Shown here piece by piece: positions 50,346 to 60,903 of a stretch of DNA of 64,000 bases. The first letter of the stretch is position 1. Each line of letters opens with the position of its first letter. This DNA is from Tetraselmis striata. Lineage: Eukaryota > Chlorophyta > Chlorodendrophyceae > Chlorodendrales > Chlorodendraceae. The notes below the pieces were generated by a model that was given only the letters and a program-made list of their open reading frames with translations, did not search any database and was not told where the DNA came from. The translations under genes and the position numbers were made by a program. The stretch is taken from assembly GCA_006384855.1 (NCBI GenBank), contig VCJN01000308.1, positions 434,001 to 498,000 on the forward strand. Direction: 5' to 3'.

Positions 50346-50758
50346 TCACCCGTAGGGAAGCATTTTATATTCCACCAAGTTGGTGGCTTGCCCTCCCCCC
50401 TCTAACCTTTGGAACTGGCACATATCCTCTAGGGATGTTAAATCCTCAGTCCAGAAGGCAGTGCGCCTATTACCTCGGATCTGCCGTGTAGGGAAGTGCT
50501 TCCACCTGGAGTCCTCTGCGAAGGTCTGGTGGAAGGAGAAGTAGAGCATGGGCACCGTCCAGCGCGTCACTCCCAACGCGCTCGGCGCCCTCAACTTCCG
50601 GTGAATAACGTAGGCAAGCTCCGCTCTGCACACCGCTCGTCGCTCAGGACGGTCCGGACACTTAGGGGGGTGTCGCAGGCCGTGCATCGGCCGTGCGCGG
50701 GGGGTAGGTCGCTGAGTCGCTCAGCGGCGCAACGCACGCATCGCCAAGAACCAGACAT
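50346..50758 (-). CDS. small zinc-ribbon-like protein, possible frame shift in a C run
   Basis: From the ATG at 50758 the frame reads SGSWRCVRCAAERL and GRCTACDTPLS, a CxxC...CxxC zinc-ribbon-like pair. Just after it, a second frame takes over with better protein character (RRAVCRAELAYVIHRKL, TVPMLYFSFHQTFAED, RRTAFWTEDLTSLED) down to about 50346. The switch coincides with a run of six G on the plus strand (50665-50670), so a one-base length change in the genome or assembly, or a very small intron, would explain it. The 3' end is unresolved. No specific family is recognised. Confidence 0.4.
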
Positions 50759-51289
50759 AATGCATATGCACACAACAACATATATGCACACACCACAGGT
50801 CACACAGGGGGTCGACACATATTCTGACCGGCAGAAACTTTGATATGGTTCTAAACTGCCGGATTCTGAAGTTTGACTAGGGCGGGTGCCGGATCGGGTC
50901 CAGGGATCACTTTGACAGCGAGGGGAGGAGGATCGCGGTTAGGCAGAAAGTCAAGTGCGCACTGTGACTCGCCCGCGCTCACCTGACAAGCTTCGGCCGT
51001 GATCCGCCTGGATGATGGCGACAACCACCGTGGTGGCAGGCTTTAGTGTCCTCGAGACGGTGTGCCGGGCCTTGAGTGACCGGACCAAGTATGGTCGCCC
51101 CACGAGCGGCGGGCGTGGGCGGGGTGGTGATGGCCAACTGACTGTTCCGGGCGCGTCGCGTAAGCATACAGTTATGCGGGCCGCGGCGAGGGCTCTAATG
51201 TGCCGATACCGGTACCTGCAGTTAGCTGTGTCGCGCTAGCTAGGGATAACATTCCGGCACCGTGTTACCTGTATCAGTACCGCCACTCC

Positions 51290-51624
51290 GCCAGTGTAAG
51301 GATACTGCGCAAAACGCACCAGGCACTGGGTACCCACATGGGGATTTGTGTGGTACATATCCTTACACTTCACCCCCCCCCCCCCCCCCCCCCCCCATAG
51401 GATGGAGGACCTCCTCCAGCAACGTTTCGGCTTGGATTCGGTAGCGATCCGCGTTGGCCGGGTCGTCCAACATTGCGGGATATCAAATCATATTTTATGG
51501 TTCTCCGCGAGATCGAACCCGGATCCGCGTGCGTAGAAGCACCAACTGTAAGGATACTGCGCAAAACGCACCAGGCACTGGGTACCCACATGGGGATTTG
51601 TGTGGTACATATCCTTACAGCCAG
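51290..51624 (-). mobile_element. TRIM-like miniature LTR retrotransposon (325 bp, identical 73-bp terminal repeats, 5-bp target duplication)
   Basis: Two identical 73-bp direct repeats, 51295-51367 and 51547-51619, begin TGTAAGGATA and end TATCCTTACA, the TG...CA rule of LTRs. GCCAG duplicates on both outer sides (51290-51294, 51620-51624). Read on the minus strand, the 179-bp interior starts two bases after the first repeat with TGGTGCTTCTACGC, a primer-binding-site position beginning TGG. It ends directly against the second repeat with a G run plus TGAAG, a polypurine tract. There is no coding sequence. These are the defining parts of a TRIM (terminal-repeat retrotransposon in miniature). 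It looks whole for its class and must be recent because the repeats do not differ. Confidence 0.85.
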
Positions 51625-52328
51625 TGATGAGAACTTCCGATATATTGGCCAGCAGCTGCTGACGACGAGCGTTTTCAGGTACCGTGGATGTAGCTGTACT
51701 GGTACGCAGCGTAGCTTGCGCGCGGATGAGTATATCTGCTGCTAGAAATGACACGTGTATAAAATTGCCGGTTTTCCGAGCCGTGCCCGCCCGTACAAAA
51801 GGCGGCAATACATACTGAGACAAACACTAGTATGTAGCCTCAGTGTGCAACCGGAGGGTTGGTCAGCGCCTGGGTGTTGCTTACACGAAATCAATGCGCC
51901 CAATGCCGATTGACTGCTGCTTCTATGCAATCATACATATCATCTCTAGGCCAAAAGCCAAGGATGAAAGAATGAAAACATGAGATGAATCAGAGTCAGC
52001 TAGCCACATGGGCTTCATTAACCGAGTATAGGGTGAGGGTCCGGTTCGGACACGGGCTGCTCATCCCGCCGGTGAGCTGCCATGGTCCTTTGTGCGAAGG
52101 CCACCGAAAGGTAAGTTCTCAGAGCGTTGGCTGGTCCAACGAAAGGCGCCCCGCCCCATCATCACTCACGCTCACCTTCGCGCCCGCGCTCACGGCCACC
52201 ATCGCGCCCACGCCCACGCCCACGACCTGCGAGTGTCGCATGCACGCCAGCGATAGCTGTGGCCTTGGAACCGCTAGCGACCGTCGCCTCGAAGACGCAG
52301 CGTACGTGGTCGCCGAAGACCACTGAGC

Positions 52329-52760
52329 CTAGGTGCTCCGCTGCGGGCTGGAAATGTTGAGCCCGCAACACGTCCAACATTCCATGTTACTTCGCCGTGG
52401 ACACGCCTGATCTCGTTCAGCCTCCCGAGGTCTAAGGAAGGCTACATGAAAACGGAACGCCTTTTCGATGTCCTCGGCGTTGTTGCGAGCACGCGCGAGG
52501 TAAGGGGTGAAGTCTAGGTTGGAAAGCGGAACGTAGGGCAGCAAGAGTTCTTCGAGAGCCACGAAAAGAGCGGCGGTGTGAGCCCCAAAGCACGTCATCC
52601 ACATGTACTCCTCTTGGGCCGGCAGTCGCCCGTCATACCGCTTGAGGTAGTCGTTTGTCAAGCAATCGGTACGTAGCAGTTGGAACAACCCGGGCACCCG
52701 ATGTCGGGTTGAATGTCCTCGTAACAAAGCTCATCTCTACGCCGGCTTTGGCACCGCGAG
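52329..52760 (-). CDS. protein-like open frame, unidentified
   Basis: The minus-strand frame to 52329 has clear protein composition (DYLKRYDGRLPAQEEYMWM, LFVALEELLLPYVPLSNLD, ARARNNAEDIEKAFRFHVAF). No start or family is recognised; it could be an exon of a host gene or a first-ORF remnant of a retroelement like that at 38-40 kb. Confidence 0.35.
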
Positions 52761-53599
52761 GTAGTTATTTTCATCAATCGCGGATTATGAACCGACACGG
52801 CCGCTTTGGGCGGGCTCAAGCAAGTCGGGCTCTATAAGTGTGGCTCTCCTGCCGCCCATTGGATGCCCCGCACCGCGCTGCCCAGAGCGATAGCCATGTG
52901 CCCCGTCTCCAACGAAGTTGCGTTCCCGAGCCGTCAACTGAGCCAGCGGCGAAGTGAGCCCCAGCAGCAACGTGGACTGAGTGGGCGTGCATGCCGGCTT
53001 GAAGCAACTCGAGCTTGGGCTCGGCGACGGGGTCTTCTTCATCTGCATGGTAACGCACGGACATACACACGAGACGAATATCACACTCGGATGGTGAGCC
53101 GAGTCCGGTCTTTAAATAACATGTGACCTTGCCCACAACATGTTACATGATAGCTTATCGCTATGTGGAACACAACGAAACTGGAAGATGGCATGCTCAA
53201 TTGTTATGGCTGCTTTTATGTCTGCTCGTGCTATACATGCAGGGGCGCAGCGACGAGTGAATAGCGCGAGGTACCAGCACTATTTGTACCAGCGAGCAGG
53301 CACAAATAGGTACCCCGAGAACCCCCTCCGCGCCGCCAAATTATTACAAATCACCGCGCGGCACAGAGTACCCTCTGTCTAGGCGTACAAACCCGCAAGG
53401 ATAGGGTACAAGTGCGGCCGGAAAATGCAAGGTTTTGGTACGCGCAGCGCGCGTTTTGGTACGCGCGTACCAAAAGGAGGGAGGGAAGACGAGCGCTGAC
53501 GCAACTCCGTGTGGATGCTCTATGCATATTCATATACATTGTGCGCGCACGAAACCGGAATTTCTCTGGTCCTAAAGTACTATAGGAAACTCCATAGTT

Positions 53600-54950
53600 T
53601 CGGTGCAGCACGAGCTTGCCAGCGGAGCTACACCCCTCCACATAAGTCCGGGTTTTGCATTTTCGATCGCAAAGCGCATGCATGGGCGAGGATAACGCCG
53701 GCTGCATGTGCATACATGCTAACTACAGTGGGAATAGTTCGGGCGAACGCCTATTGTGCGCTTTATACCCACCCGCGCGACAACACGACCATTTGTGGGC
53801 GCCCTTTCAAAAACGCGAAATCAGTGCATGATGCGTTGGCGCCTGAAAGTTGTGGGTTGCGCCAACCGTCCAAACCTATGGAAATAGCGGCACTCGTCGC
53901 ACCAAACTCGGTGGATACGGCCCTTGGCATAAGTTGCACACACCGTGCGTGTAGGGCACTGAAAGCATGTCGATATAGGCACGACATGACACCCCAACGA
54001 CAAGTTGGCCACTGTGGGGAGCAGTTTTGGGGTGAAAATGCTGTTGTTTCTGTGGCGAACGCACGTAGGAGAGGCGCTCGATGGCCCCCTTAGCGTAGGG
54101 CAATGCTCTACTATGGGCGGGGGCGCGTGGCGGAATGCCAGTTGCACCGTTTCGTGGGCGGGGTGGCGCGCTCGGTAGGGGCGTGGATTTTGATTAATAT
54201 GAAATTCCTTGAAAAATGCTCTGGAAAATGGCATTTTGGCTAGTAGATGTGTGTATCGCTAGGAGGCGGCACGTGCCAAGTGTTGGTGGTCCGTGGTCAT
54301 CCACATACAGAACGCTCTCGCGCATCTGAGTATGGGGCTTAGACACGCACTTGGCGCAAAGCCACGCGCCCGATATGGGTGGGCACATGAGGCAGTGAGG
54401 GGCAACTTGGGTGATCATCTTTGGGGATTTTTTTCCGGGGACCAAAAAAACCAAATTTTGAATTTTGGAAGATTGTTTCGACGCAAATTTGAACGAGGAA
54501 TCGCTTGGTATTTTTAAAAAGTTTTTCTGAGCAAATCCTGAGAAGTTATCGCGTTTTAAAGCCAAGGGGGTGTTGCTGCGACACTGATGCCACGCCAGTA
54601 TCGCAACGCGACATGTACTGGCCGCCGCCCACACGGCTGCACCCCAACCAAATGCACCCGAGCCCCTCGCCAATGTGATTCCTCACGCGTTCACGGCCAT
54701 CCCGCTGTTTGGTTGTCTATTCACGCGCGTCGGCGTGTGCGTGATACCGAGCCCGGCCGGTTGTGGTGCGGTTGCAGGCGACGCCCATCCACACACCAAG
54801 TGCATCGTGATTCCCTAGTCAAAGGTCTTTAAGCTTGATTCGGTTTGAGCCACTTGTCATGCAGGTTTTATAAAACCCTCTGAGATTCCAGGGTTTCATC
54901 TCATATGCCCTACGTTCAGGTACCCTAGACTTATGAAGTCTTGAGACTGC
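53600..54950. repeat. dispersed repeat B, copy 2
   Basis: Matches 36.39-37.7 kb in the same orientation through ordered blocks (CTCCACATAAGT; GTGCCAAGT/GTGGTCCGTG; CACTTGGCG; TTCCAGG). Diverged and without coding capacity. Confidence 0.6.
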
Positions 54951-55072
54951 CGAAAAGGGACCCCAAACTTATGTGTAGATGGGCATGACAAGCTACGGAC
55001 AATAACGAGACTTGAAAGATGCGGGCGAGCAATACCTCTACACTGAACGGAGGACGGCTTGGGAGAATGCCA

Positions 55073-55284
55073 AGTGGCAGTGTTTTAGACGGTGATCCAA
55101 CAATGTTGGAAATTTCGTCATTGGCCTCTAATTAGCCTTGCAGAATGCTTCGGCAATTTGCGTAATGACTATAACGGAGCGTCGCCTACCCAGGGCTTTC
55201 CGTCACTGGATTGCTGCCAAACCGGCCGTCGTAAAGACGCTACAAGGGTTTCACTGGTGCCAGTCATGTCCTGGAGGTGGAAAA
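55073..55284 (+). mobile_element. 3' end of a LINE, second copy of the family at 11.9-13.3 kb
   Basis: About 200 bp match the reverse complement of 12.07-11.86 kb at close to 90%, including GGCAGTGTTTTAGA, CTAATTAGNCTTGCAGAATG and GACTATAACGGAGCGTCGCC. It ends in a run of ten A residues (55279-55288). Only the 3' tail is present, so it is a severely 5'-truncated insertion. Confidence 0.85.
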
Positions 55285-55328
55285 AAAAAAGCCGTCAGTG
55301 GCACGGGATGGGAGTCCGTAGCCTTGAC

Positions 55329-55547
55329 ACGCCAAGATTCCTGGGTTCGATTCCTGGCCGATGTATTTCGGCAATATTCGCCCGGCGTGTCCCGGGTTTA
55401 CTCGGTTGATACATTAGCCCTTCGGGGTTGGAATGAGGCAATGGTCTACGGGCTATGCCAGACCTACGACTGCAGCACTACGAGGTCAAGTGCTGGGGCG
55501 GCTTCGGCCGATGTCCCGGGGCGAACTTTACTTGAACGCCAAGATTC
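55329..55547 (+). mobile_element. tRNA-derived SINE, 5'-truncated, with exact 12-bp target duplication
   Basis: The body is 55341-55535. It begins at the B-box region (GGGTTCGATTCCTGG), so the first 40 or so bases of the tRNA-like head are missing, and runs to CCCGGGGCGAACTTTACTTG. ACGCCAAGATTC lies on both sides (55329-55340 and 55536-55547). It sits only 40 bp after the A tail of the LINE fragment. Confidence 0.9.
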
Positions 55548-56157
55548 GTACGAGTCAAGTCAGCTGTTGTTCAACAAAACTATCATGCATCCGTTACTTT
55601 CGTCACCAGGCGCCGCCTGCAAAATCTGACGATGCACCCGACGTAATAATCCTCGAAATCCTTCGGGATTAGCGACTATTTGAAGCTGCTTTTCGAATAT
55701 CTGTTTATTAGCGCTACTGAAACCCGACTGGGAAAGGCAGGGGGGGGGGAGAACTGCTGAAAAAGGCAGCACAGAGTGACACAGTTGACCGCTGATTGTC
55801 AGCTGAGTTCGATCGCTCGGCCGCCAGCCTCTGCCCGTTGCCACAGGGCTTGCGGCCTGCTCGCAGCGCTTTCCCGCTTGCGATTCCGGTGCAAGTGCGC
55901 TGCGCGCCCCATGAGGCGGGCGAGCTCCTCCGGCCGGCACGCAGCATGAGCTCGTCCGCGCGCCGCTCCCGGTCCGTTCTAACCCGACTGCCCATTCGGC
56001 ACCTGTGGCAAGGGGTAGCCTGCAGTAGCTGCTGACGCTTGCCTGCTCCCCCCCCCCCCCCCCCCCCCCCCCCGACTGGTCCCCACTCCCCTTGTGAAAT
56101 CCGTCCAGTCTCCAGGCTGCCGCGAGTCTGCGGGCGCTCTGCGGCATCGCGCGAACC
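55548..56157. other. 5' flank of the chaperonin-like gene, nothing else recognised
   Basis: Holds a C run (56050-56073) near the start codon at 56158. No separate gene supported. Confidence 0.45.
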
Positions 56158-56337
56158 ATGCTTGCCTCCTCCCCGGCGCACAAGCAGCTGCTGGACGCCG
56201 CCAACCCAACCAACTCAGTCATCACTACCTCGATAGCTAGCCTGCTGCTGCATATACGGTTGCGCGCCGACCCGGTGGTGTCCATCCTGGAGGATGCTGT
56301 GGCTGCGCAGGTAAGCTGCAGGACTGGCTACAGGGCA

Positions 56338-56368
<31 letters not shown>

Positions 56369-59300
56369 CTATGCCCTTGTGCCCTTGCATGTCATGTCTA
56401 TGTGCCCTTGCTGCACGACCCTAGCCTAGGCGATGCCCTCATGCTGTTCTTGCCATGTCCGTATGCCCATGCTGCATGAGGCCAGGCCATGGATCTATGT
56501 TGGTGCTGTCATATCTGAGTGGCCAGGGTGCACCAGCTAAGCCATGCGCTCATGCTGGTCGTGTGATGTCCATGGGCCCATGCTGCGTGAGGGCAGGTAA
56601 TGCATTAATGCGGCTTTATTTTTGTCGTGTCCATGCCCTCATGTGTGCTGGGGGGTGGCTTGCAGGAGTCCGCGGCCGGTGGCGGGTGCGTCTGGATGGT
56701 GGTGCTGGCGGGGCTGCTGGCGGGCGCCGCAGACGCACTTCAGCGCGAAGGCATGCCGCTGGGCATGATCATGCGCCTGCTTGGCGAGGCGATGGGTGTG
56801 GCAAAGCAGGTGGGTAGTCGCGACGGAGTGTGGCTGCACCTGGGGCATCAGCATGCGGAATCAGCAGCTGGGTTGAGGCAACCCCGTCCCCTTTCTCTCC
56901 CGCTCTGCCCCTGTCTTACAGGTGTTGCTGGGCTGCGCTGATGTGCGGTTGGAAGATTTGCCAGCTGATTATCGCAGCGCGGAGATGCGGCAGGCCGCCC
57001 GCGTGCGCACCATGGCAGATGTTCCGGCGGCAGAGGGTAGGGGAGGCCAGGGCAAGGAGGATGGAGAAGATGGGGAGGAGGACGAGGAAGAGGAGGACGA
57101 GTTTGCATGGTTCCTGGGGGATGCAGCGCCCGGGGGTGCTTCCGCCGGGGCAGCTGGCTCGCCGGGGTCAGACGTAGCGGCGACATGGAGCGCCAGCGTG
57201 GCATCATCCACCACCGCTGTGAACAACACAGGCGAGCAGGCAGCAGCGGATTGTGCGGCGGTGCTGGCGGCCGGCTTTTTGGGGGAATCCCGGCTGGAGG
57301 CAGAGCTGGCGCTGGCGGCGGTGCTGGAGGCCCAGCGAACCGGTGTGCCCCTGCCACTCGCCCTTCGGCTCAGGCTATCATGAGCCCTCCGATGGCCAGC
57401 TGGGGGCCGACGCTCAGCAACCTGCGCTCCTGCATCTTCCCCCATCTGCATCTGGATCCAACCACACTCCCCCCCCCCCCTCTCCCCCCCCCCCCCCCCC
57501 CCCAACCCCACCCCCTTTCCCCACCCATCGCTCCCTCAAAAACTCCGACAGGGCCTCTGCTGCTGGACCGCATTTGCATATACGAGCAGCTGGGCATGCC
57601 GGCCAAGCGCAGTGCTGCCTTCTGCGGCGTGGCGCTGCCGCTGGACCCCGCGGCGCCCTCCACTAGCCAGCTCCGCGCGCTGGTGGGCGGCTCGCCACGC
57701 GCGGGGCTCGCCGCGGCCCTGGTACAGGGCCACATTGAGGACGCGCCGGCGCCAGAGAACCGGCACTTTGTCATGACGGGCGATGACAGCCTGCGAACCG
57801 GCGTGGGGGAGCTGCACCAGGGGATGGAGGCGACGCTGAGGGTGAGGAAGATGCAAAGGGGGGAAGGGGTAGGCTGCTCCATACCTACATCCTATGTGCA
57901 ATCTTTTGGTTTTTATATCGGAGAAGGGGGTTGGTGGGGGGGGGGGGGGGGGGGGGCACATGTGCCCTACAAGCGGTCAGTAGCAGCTTCATGTTAGCAG
58001 AGCCTCAATGTTAGACGTGTTGGCAGCGCATCCATAAGGTCCCCATGGCAACGCACGGCAAGGTAGCGAAGACTGCACTCTTTTGGGTACTCCTTGCATT
58101 GATCCAGCTCCGTCAGTACTGCTGCACCCGCTCGGAAGGTCGGAGGTCAGGTGGATCATCCATGGCGTCAGTGGCATGATGTTGCAGCGCATCGGGATGT
58201 TGCACATCCTTCCAGAGGGCATCAGCATGCCAGTGAATCACCCCCCTCCCCTCTGCCCAGCACCACCTCCACTGCCACAACACATGCGCGCAACCCCTTG
58301 ACGTCTCCCCCTTGTTTTGGTTTCCCGAGGATCTCCAGCGGCGCGGGGTGCAGGTTGTGCTGGTGGAGGGCGCCGTAGAAGGGTGGGCGCGGGACTGGCT
58401 GGAGGCGCAGCGCATCGCGGTGGTGCCGGGCCTGGGACTGCGCCGCCTGCAGCAGCTGGGCGCTCTGCTGGGCGCGGAACCGGCGGTGCTGGACGCCCCT
58501 GCGCGCGCGGCAGCAATGGGGCGCGCGTGTGTGTGCCAGGGCGTGGGGCTCAGGCTGCTGGAGGTGTGCCGGCTGCCTGCGTCCTGCCCAGCGCCAAGGC
58601 GTGCGTGACGGATAAGGCAGCCCCAAACGCCATCACTCTGCCCTCAAGAGGGTTGGCAATCATCTGCCCCTACCTGACGGTAGCAAGTAGGGAAAACATC
58701 ACCATGGTGTGTTCTCAATGTGGGTGCAAGAACGCCGCCTTTGCTAACAAAGTCAGACATATGGCGCGGTGCTTCATTCGTCATAATACCACCGGAACTG
58801 TAATGCTACTATCTACTACGAGGACAAATAAAGCCCTCAGCGCAACTGGGAGGCTCAGACACTCAAGAGTGGGCGCTCCCTCGCTGCATCCCGACGCAAC
58901 AGGGCGGCACCATCGATCCCGAGCAGCTCCCGAGGAGGCCCAAGCACGAGGCCACGAGCGGCACGGCGCCTCCTGCACTGCCCGCCTGCCTGCTGCTCAT
59001 CACCGGCCAGGGTGAGGCTGCAGCTGCTGCCGTGCGCCGTCCCCTCCGTGTGGAGTCCCAGCCGCTGGCTGGCCCCGTCACGGTGCTGGTGTGCGCGCCA
59101 GTGGCGGCTCTGCTGGCGGCTGCAGCGCACTCTGTGCGCGAGCGGGTGGCACACCTGGTGAATGCGCTTCAGTGTGGGTGCCCCCTTCCCCTTCGCCCCC
59201 CACCCTGTTCAGTGACGCTGCCTTGCCCTAGAGGGCATCACGAGCAAACATCCCAGACAAATCTATGTGCCCTGCCCCCTATCGCGAGAGTTCCAACCGA

Positions 59301-60613
59301 CTCTTGCCATCGCATGTGTACACCATCCTTTAAGGAATACCCTGCAGCACCACAACAGATGGCTGCCTGCGGCGTCATCACCACGCTTTACTGCCGCGGG
59401 TGCAGCTGCGCCACCTCCTCCCACCTTGAGGCTGCTTTGCTGTTCCGGCTCGATCACCCCCCCCCCCCCCCTCCTGAGGCATGCATACCCCGCTGCGCCG
59501 TGCACAGGCGGCGCGGTGACGTATGGCGGCGGCGGCTTTGAGGTGCTCGCTGCGGCCAGTCTCCGGCAGAGTGCGGCAGTGGCGGAGGTGCACGCGGCCG
59601 AGCTGCTGGGGGCGTGTGCCACCGCAGGTGGTACTGAGCACCCAGGTTCGAATGGCCTGACTGCCCTTCCACGATGCCCGCATCTACAATCTGCCTGCAA
59701 GGATGTGCATCAGGATCGGCATGACGGATACCCTTTGTGTGTCTGTCTGCCCGCGTGTTTGCGGTGTGTGTGCGTGTCTGTCAATCTGTCTTTGTATGAC
59801 AGAGATAGAAATAGACCGGCACATCCCTGACAATCCTTTTGTTACTTGCAACACCACAGGAAGTCTACATTCTGATGACAGCCCCACGTTCACATACATA
59901 TCTACCTACATGTATAGTGATATGCCTTAAAATAGGAGTGGCCGCTGGTCCTCCAGATATTCTACCTGTGGAAGACCTGGATTAGCTGCATGTTCACTCT
60001 CATACCCAACTGGTTAATACCTGGGCGTGTGACAGCGCAATAGAATGGGGTGGAGCTGCGGGCGGTGTGGCTTGCAGGCAGAGCATTCAGTCTGCCGCTG
60101 ACCGTTCCTTGCCTGTTCGTCACAGATGTCGCAGTTGCCCAGCGACAAGGGGCGGCAGCCAGCAGCAGCGTCCCCGCGCTGAACGGCGCCCTGCGCTTCG
60201 AGCTCGCGGCCCTCAAGCCGGCCGTCCTCCGCGCGGTGGCCAAGTGCTTCGACGACATCGCGCTCATCCGCGCGCAGAACGACGGCGCCTCGTTTGGCGC
60301 CGCAGCCCAGGCGCTCGTAGCCTGCCACACGTGGCTGCGGGAGCAGGGCCTGCGGTGGGGAGATGAGCCCATTGCCCCGCTGCCGCTGGCTGTTAGCAAA
60401 GAGCTGCTGCGCCGCCCGCCGGCGCGCCCGGAGCTGTGGTGTGAGGAGGCCGGCGCTGACCATGACGAAAGCCGAAGCGCAAGTTGCCTGGCGGATGTGA
60501 CGATGATGCGGCACGGGCTGGAGCAAGCGGAGCGCATCGTGCGCCTTGTGATGAACAGCGCTTGCGTCCTCATGAACCAGCGCGGGCCATCCGAGCCGTC
60601 GCCTGCTGGCTGA
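56158..60613 (+). CDS. chaperonin-like protein of the Bardet-Biedl type (BBS10/BBS12-like)
   Basis: BBS6/10/12 are divergent relatives of CCT chaperonins that help assemble the BBSome for ciliary trafficking. Eight exons join with correct phases: 56158-56310, 56666-56809, 56922-57342, 57552-57841, 58330-58600, 58859-59173, 59508-59627 and 60126-60613, giving 733 residues, near the size of BBS10 and BBS12 and longer than BBS6. Exons 1-2 follow the chaperonin equatorial start (VSILEDAVAAQ, then VVLAGLLAGAADALQREGMP, corresponding to 'GDGTT...vLAgeLL..a..Li..G'). Exon 5 has GVQVVLVEGAVEGWARDWL and IAVVPGLGLRRLQQLGALLG, the apical 'vll.e..i...a...l...gI..v' region. Exon 7 has GGAVTYGGGGFEVLAAASL, the 'PGGGa.E' motif. 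The end has RHGLEQAERIVRLVMNSA. The ATP motif GDGTT is replaced by AAGGGCVW, as in non-ATPase BBS chaperonins. An acidic insert (EDGEEDEEEEDE) lies in exon 3. Choice between BBS10 and BBS12 is not possible here. Confidence 0.8.
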
Positions 60614-60621
60614 TGCCCAAC

Positions 60622-60903
60622 AACATGGAGCGCCTCGTTTTTACAGGCCTGGTTGTCTGTCAGCTCGGTCGAGCGGTGGTCCCTTGTATGAGAGGTCCCG
60701 GGCTCGATTCCTGGTTCTCCCACTGAGGGCTGCGTGTCCCGGGTTTACCTGGTCGATGCGTTAGCCCTTTGGGGTTAAATCGAGGCGATGGTCAAATGGC
60801 TATGCCAGACCTATGACTGCAGTTGGCGCAAGAGGCCAAGTGCTGGGGCGGCTTCTGCAGATGACCCGGGGCGCACTTTACTTTTACCTGTAACATGGAG
60901 CGC
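60622..60903 (+). mobile_element. tRNA-derived SINE inserted in the 3' UTR of the chaperonin-like gene
   Basis: The body is 60634-60891, flanked by AACATGGAGCGC on both sides (60622-60633, 60892-60903), nine bases after the stop codon at 60611-60613. The head has CGGTCGAGCGGTGG and GGGCTCGATTCCTGG, and the body and 3' end match the copies at 35.7 and 55.3 kb. In sense orientation it may supply part of the mature 3' UTR. Confidence 0.9.

Noticed and set aside
57107-57997. 296-residue frame across 57.1-58.0 kb
   Set aside because: It runs in the wrong frame through exon 3 and through a poly-C intron; only its part from 57552 to 57841 is coding, as exon 4 of the chaperonin-like gene.
35660-60760. 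tRNA genes at the GATCGATTCC sites
   Set aside because: The boxes sit in SINE heads: anticodon arms are damaged, acceptor stems do not pair, and the copies share a long non-tRNA body with target duplications.
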